Assembly: GCA_046294345.1 (NCBI GenBank)
Contig: JBKBJT010000001.1
Location: 102,374-166,373, forward strand
Reading direction: 5' to 3'
Length of the DNA stretch: 64,000 nt
Origin: Ferrovibrio sp046294345
GTDB taxonomy: Bacteria > Pseudomonadota > Alphaproteobacteria > Ferrovibrionales > Ferrovibrionaceae
Shown here: positions 61,040 to 64,000 of the stretch, one piece after another
Numbering within the stretch: position 1 is the first letter of the stretch
How the letters are laid out: the number at the start of each line of letters is the position of its first letter
The notes under the pieces: model-generated
What the model was told of the DNA's origin: nothing
The model's input: the letters and a program-made list of their open reading frames with translations, nothing else
Databases searched by the model: none
Program-made: the position numbers and the translations under genes

Positions 61040-62200
61040 TTACCAGCGCGCCTTCACGCTGAGGTAAGGCCCGGCGAAGGTCATGTCGGTGTCGCCGACA
61101 TTGGCGGCACCGACCAGCGTATCGGTACTGAATACGAAATCCTGCAGGCCCATCCAGTGCTGCGCGCGCAGGCCCAGCTCGATGCCGAGTGATTCGAAGC
61201 CGCGCGCATCCTCGATCAGGTCCCAGCCCAGCGCGATGCGGCCATCCAGCACCGGCACGGCACGCTCGTCTTCGGCACGATAAAACAGGTTCGGGGTAAG
61301 ACCGTTGTTGTTGGTTTGCGATCCGATCTCGCCCTTGCCGAACAGCAGGCTGCCGGCCAGTCCACCATCGAGATAGAAACCCGAGCCCAGCGACAGACGG
61401 CCATCGGCGCCGACGCGTGGGCCAAGACCGCGGAATTTCGCCTGGTTGAACGAGACGGCATCGGTGCTGTTGGTGATGTCGAGCTCGCGGTTCAGCTCGG
61501 CCAGGCGCAGGCCGGCGAACAGCGCAGGCCGCTCGTCACGCGGCCGCGTGCGCAGATCGAGATCGACCTGCCAGGTCCTGAGTTCCGAGCGCGCCGTCAC
61601 GGTTTCGCCGGACGAACCGGCGGGCCCACCAAAACCGGCATCGAACAGCGCGGTACCGGTCAGCCTGGTCGCGGCACGATCATCGGCCGAGAAATGCCGG
61701 CCGCCGAGCGCGACAGCGAAGCGGCGACCTGTCGGCGCATAGAGCAGCCCGCCCTCCAGGCCATGATCGAAGCCGTGACTTACCGTGGCGGTCTGGGTGT
61801 CGGCATTGGCGTCGCCGCTCAGGAACCGGAAACTGTCCGACATCGGCTTGAGCAGCAGCGGCTGCAGGGTTAGCCCGATTTCCTGCGGGCGCGGCGCAGG
61901 CGGCGACGACATCGCGGCCGGATGATGACCCGGCATGCCATGCCCGCGCTGCGCCATGGCAGCCGGCGCCATTCCATGCGGCATGCCACCGACGACGACC
62001 TGCGGTACGGCCGGGGCTGCCTCGCGTGCGGCCAGCCGGGCCTCAAGATCATCGATGCGGCGCTGCTGGACCTCCAGCATGCGCATCAACTGGTCGAGCC
62101 GGGCATCGCTGGTTTGCGCAATCGCAGGCGACGCGGCGAGAAGGCTCAAGGCCAGCACGAGGCTGCCGGCCAGCAGCGCGGCGGGATGACGGAACGGCAT
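61040..62200 (-). CDS. Outer-membrane beta-barrel protein with N-terminal coiled coil (Lpg1974-like)
   Basis: Product of 386 aa. A signal peptide (LLAGSLVLALSLLAASPAIA) is followed by a short coiled coil (LDQLMRMLEVQQRRIDDLEA, about 36-55), a His/Met/Pro-rich linker (GMPHGMAPAAMAQRGHGMPG) and, from about 105, a barrel with repeated alternating strands (GLEGGLLYAPTGRRFAVALG, GFYLDGGLAGSLLFGKGEIG) ending in Trp (LSVKARW). This is the layout of Lpg1974-like pore proteins. The His/Met-rich linker could bind copper, by composition only. ATG 62200 begins the signal peptide; the frame extends further upstream without support. Confidence 0.72.
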   Translation of the reverse strand: MPFRHPAALLAGSLVLALSLLAASPAIAQTSDARLDQLMRMLEVQQRRIDDLEARLAAREAAPAVPQVVVGGMPHGMAPAAMAQRGHGMPGHHPAAMSSPPAPRPQEIGLTLQPLLLKPMSDSFRFLSGDANADTQTATVSHGFDHGLEGGLLYAPTGRRFAVALGGRHFSADDRAATRLTGTALFDAGFGGPAGSSGETVTARSELRTWQVDLDLRTRPRDERPALFAGLRLAELNRELDITNSTDAVSFNQAKFRGLGPRVGADGRLSLGSGFYLDGGLAGSLLFGKGEIGSQTNNNGLTPNLFYRAEDERAVPVLDGRIALGWDLIEDARGFESLGIELGLRAQHWMGLQDFVFSTDTLVGAANVGDTDMTFAGPYLSVKARW

Positions 62201-62342
62201 GGTGTGTTTCCCCCTGATTCGGCATGGATCAGGAGTCGCACTTAACCCGCGCGGGCGCAGGCTGCAAATTAAAACGAGTTCATGCAAGACAGGCCGCAAC
62301 CAGGGATCGATTCGGCACGACCGATGAGTTTTAGTCCTGGCC

Positions 62343-62639
62343 TCAGCCCGGGTTGACCTTGCAGGTCTGGCCCACGGTGATGGTGGCCTTCTGCGGCGCC
62401 ACCGACTGGCGGCAGCGCAGGCGGCGCGCGGCGGTGTCGTAGATTTCCACCACGATGCCGTCGGACTTGCGGGGGATATAGCAGTCGCGCTGGCCCGAGC
62501 GGATTTCCTTCACATAGACCGGCATGGGCGGTCCGCCGGCCTGCACGACGATGCTGCCATCGGTGTCGTTCACCACGCAGAAGGCGAAGGCGGGCGAGGC
62601 GAGCAGGCAACCGAGAAGGGCGAGGATGAACGGGCGCAT
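62343..62639 (-). CDS. Small secreted protein with four cysteines
   Basis: Product of 98 aa. A Sec signal peptide (FILALLGCLLASPAFA) leaves a mature protein of about 80 residues beginning FCVVNDTDGSIVV, with further cysteines in QRDCYIPR, RLRCRQSV and GQTCKVN, giving four in all that could make two disulfides. Strand-rich, no catalytic motif seen. Its function is unknown; the pattern recalls small periplasmic proteins of alphaproteobacteria. Single gene, upstream of gltB on the same strand order but 137 bases beyond its stop. Confidence 0.65.
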   Translation of the reverse strand: MRPFILALLGCLLASPAFAFCVVNDTDGSIVVQAGGPPMPVYVKEIRSGQRDCYIPRKSDGIVVEIYDTAARRLRCRQSVAPQKATITVGQTCKVNPG

Positions 62640-62776
62640 GGCCTGAAGATAGGCCAGAGTGGTTTATGAAACAAAAACGCCGCCGGACATTACATCGGGG
62701 GCGGTTAAGCTTGGCTGGGTTTAACCTTTTGGTGCCCCGCCGGTTGGGGCAGGCCGGAACCAGAAGCCCGTGTTAC

Positions 62777-64000
62777 TTACGCGCGCTTTTCCGCGGCCGC
62801 GGCAGGCGCATCCGACAGCGGATGCTCCAGCCGCGAGACCATTTCCTTCGGGCAGACCTGCCAGAGCTTGGCCTTCACCGCATCCCAGTCGGCGAACAGG
62901 TTGGAGGCATAGACCGACTGGGTCTCGCGGATATGCTCGTCGATCATGCCGCGCAGCACACCCTCCCAGTAGCTGGAGGCCAGCCGCTGGTAGACCACGC
63001 TCTCGTCGTTGATGGCGATCGGCAGCACGTCCTCGGGATCGTAGACGAAGGCCATGCCGCCGGTCATGCCGGCAGCGAAGTTGTCGCCCACGCTGCCCAG
63101 GATCACGACGCTGCCACCGGTCATGTATTCGCAGCCGTTGGAGCCGCAGCCCTCGATCACCGCGATGGCGCCCGAGTTGCGCACGGCGAAGCGTTCGCCG
63201 GCCTGGCCGGCGGCGAACATCTTGCCGCCGGTGGCGCCATAGAGCACCGTGTTGCCGATGATGGTGTTTTCGTTGGTCTTGGCCACCAGCGGCGAGGACG
63301 GCGAGGGCCGCACCACGATCATGCCGCCCGACAGGCCCTTGCCGACATAGTCGTTGGCATCGCCGAAGACTTCCAGCTTCAGCCCCTGCACGGCGAAAGC
63401 GCCGAGCGACTGGCCGGCCGAACCGGTGAGGCGCACAGTGATATGGCCGGGCTTTAAGCCCGTCATGCCGAACTTGCGCACCAGATGCGAGCTCAGCCGC
63501 GTGCCAATGGCACGGTGCGTGTTGCGGATGTTGTAGGCGAGCTGCATCTTCTCGCCATGGCTGAATACCGGTGCCGCATCGCCCAGCATCTGGGCATCCA
63601 GCGTATCCGGCACCTCGTTGCGGCCTTCCAGCGTGCAGTGGCGCGCGTAATCGCCGGCATCGGCCTGGGCCAGGATCGGATTCAGGTCGAGGTCGTCGAG
63701 ATGCGCGCCGCCGCGGCTGACCTGGGTGAGCAGGTCGGTGCGGCCGATGATCTCGTTCAGCGACTTCACGCCCAGGGCGGCGAGGATTTCGCGCACCTCC
63801 TCGGCGATGAAGCTGAACAGGTTGACCACCTTCTCGGGCGTGCCGGTGAACTTCTTGCGCAGGGCGTCATTCTGCGTGCAGATGCCGACCGGGCAGGTAT
63901 TCGAATGGCACTGGCGCACCATGATGCAGCCCATCGCCACCAGGGCCGCCGTGCCGATGCCGTATTCCTCGGCGCCCAGCATGGCGGCGATGACGATGTC
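62777..64000 (-). CDS. gltB: Glutamate synthase large subunit, C-terminal part (start outside window)
   Basis: The last 407 residues of the alpha subunit of NADPH glutamate synthase, which makes two glutamates from glutamine and 2-oxoglutarate. The fragment starts in the synthase domain (EEYGIGTAALVAMGC), continues with the [3Fe-4S] cluster cysteines (CIMVRQCHSNTCPVGIC), and then the beta-helix GXGXG domain (about GLSGGMIVVRPSP, GATGGKMFAAGQAGERFAVR, EGCGSNGCEYMTGG, GMTGGMAFVYD). The frame is open to the last base of the window, so only the 5' part is missing. gltD is not visible downstream. Confidence 0.95.
   Translation of the reverse strand, partial: DIVIAAMLGAEEYGIGTAALVAMGCIMVRQCHSNTCPVGICTQNDALRKKFTGTPEKVVNLFSFIAEEVREILAALGVKSLNEIIGRTDLLTQVSRGGAHLDDLDLNPILAQADAGDYARHCTLEGRNEVPDTLDAQMLGDAAPVFSHGEKMQLAYNIRNTHRAIGTRLSSHLVRKFGMTGLKPGHITVRLTGSAGQSLGAFAVQGLKLEVFGDANDYVGKGLSGGMIVVRPSPSSPLVAKTNENTIIGNTVLYGATGGKMFAAGQAGERFAVRNSGAIAVIEGCGSNGCEYMTGGSVVILGSVGDNFAAGMTGGMAFVYDPEDVLPIAINDESVVYQRLASSYWEGVLRGMIDEHIRETQSVYASNLFADWDAVKAKLWQVCPKEMVSRLEHPLSDAPAAAAEKRA

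Overview
The window is from a high-GC alphaproteobacterium, most like the Rhodospirillales. The signs are several PAS_5-family proteins, sCache_2 chemoreceptors, a FabI-AroC pair and typical NitT/TauT ABC systems. I cannot name a genus from sequence alone. Base composition is not even. About 1-6 kb and the histidine kinase near 10-11.5 kb are visibly poorer in GC than the rest and look accessory; from about 12 kb on the sequence looks like chromosomal backbone. No rRNA, tRNA or CRISPR array was seen.

Layout. 1-4.85 kb: one end of a Tn7-like transposon (tnsA, tnsB and a tnsC cut by the window edge, all on the minus strand), with an unrecognised divergent gene between tnsA and the probable right end. 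5.1-9.8 kb: a Crp/Fnr regulator, a broken radical-SAM/SPASM remnant, and a TetR-controlled MacA/MacB- or DevBCA-like export operon. 9.9-11.5 kb: an orphan hybrid histidine kinase. 11.9-18.7 kb: a six-gene minus-strand operon of NitT-type binding protein, permease, Crp/Fnr regulator, TonB-dependent receptor, ATPase and NnrS, behind a Fur/Irr-like palindrome. 19.2-21.1 kb: a Na/Pi cotransporter behind a PhoB-box-like triple repeat. 22.7-32.3 kb: an acyl-CoA catabolic cluster (SDR, biotin-dependent acyl-CoA carboxylase alpha and beta, two acyl-CoA dehydrogenases, GNAT, cupin, MFS) with a divergent SCP2 gene, and paired TTGACG/CGTCAA palindromes between the divergent promoters. 32.4-39.5 kb: FTR1-type permease, a chemoreceptor with a C-terminal PilZ-like domain, a Kef-type antiporter, and two unknown genes. 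39.7-43.8 kb: fabI, aroC, a copper-storage-like four-helix protein, an AhpD-like protein and an outer-membrane barrel. 44.1-44.3 kb: a probable small RNA. 44.4-51.9 kb: a CorC/HlyC protein, a run of very small genes, a YdjM-like protein, a WYL regulator divergent from a GST, a DUF938 methyltransferase and a stand-alone S4 protein. 52.2-55.3 kb: a 10-bp repeat tract and a second NitT/TauT ABC operon. 55.4-64 kb: two PAS_5 paralogues, uup, a second sCache chemoreceptor, MAPEG, an outer-membrane-type protein, a small secreted protein and the 3' part of gltB.

How the parts may work together. The 12-18.7 kb operon couples an outer-membrane receptor, an inner-membrane ABC importer and the NO/heme-copper-linked membrane protein NnrS under a Fur-type site and its own Crp/Fnr protein, which suggests uptake of a metal or metal complex tied to low-oxygen or nitric-oxide physiology. 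The 24-32 kb genes encode a CoA-ester oxidation and carboxylation route like the Liu (leucine) or Atu (acyclic terpene) pathways. The least explained items are the divergent gene in the Tn7-like end, the NnrS operon, the orphan S4 gene with a hairpin over its ribosome binding site, and the small RNA candidate.
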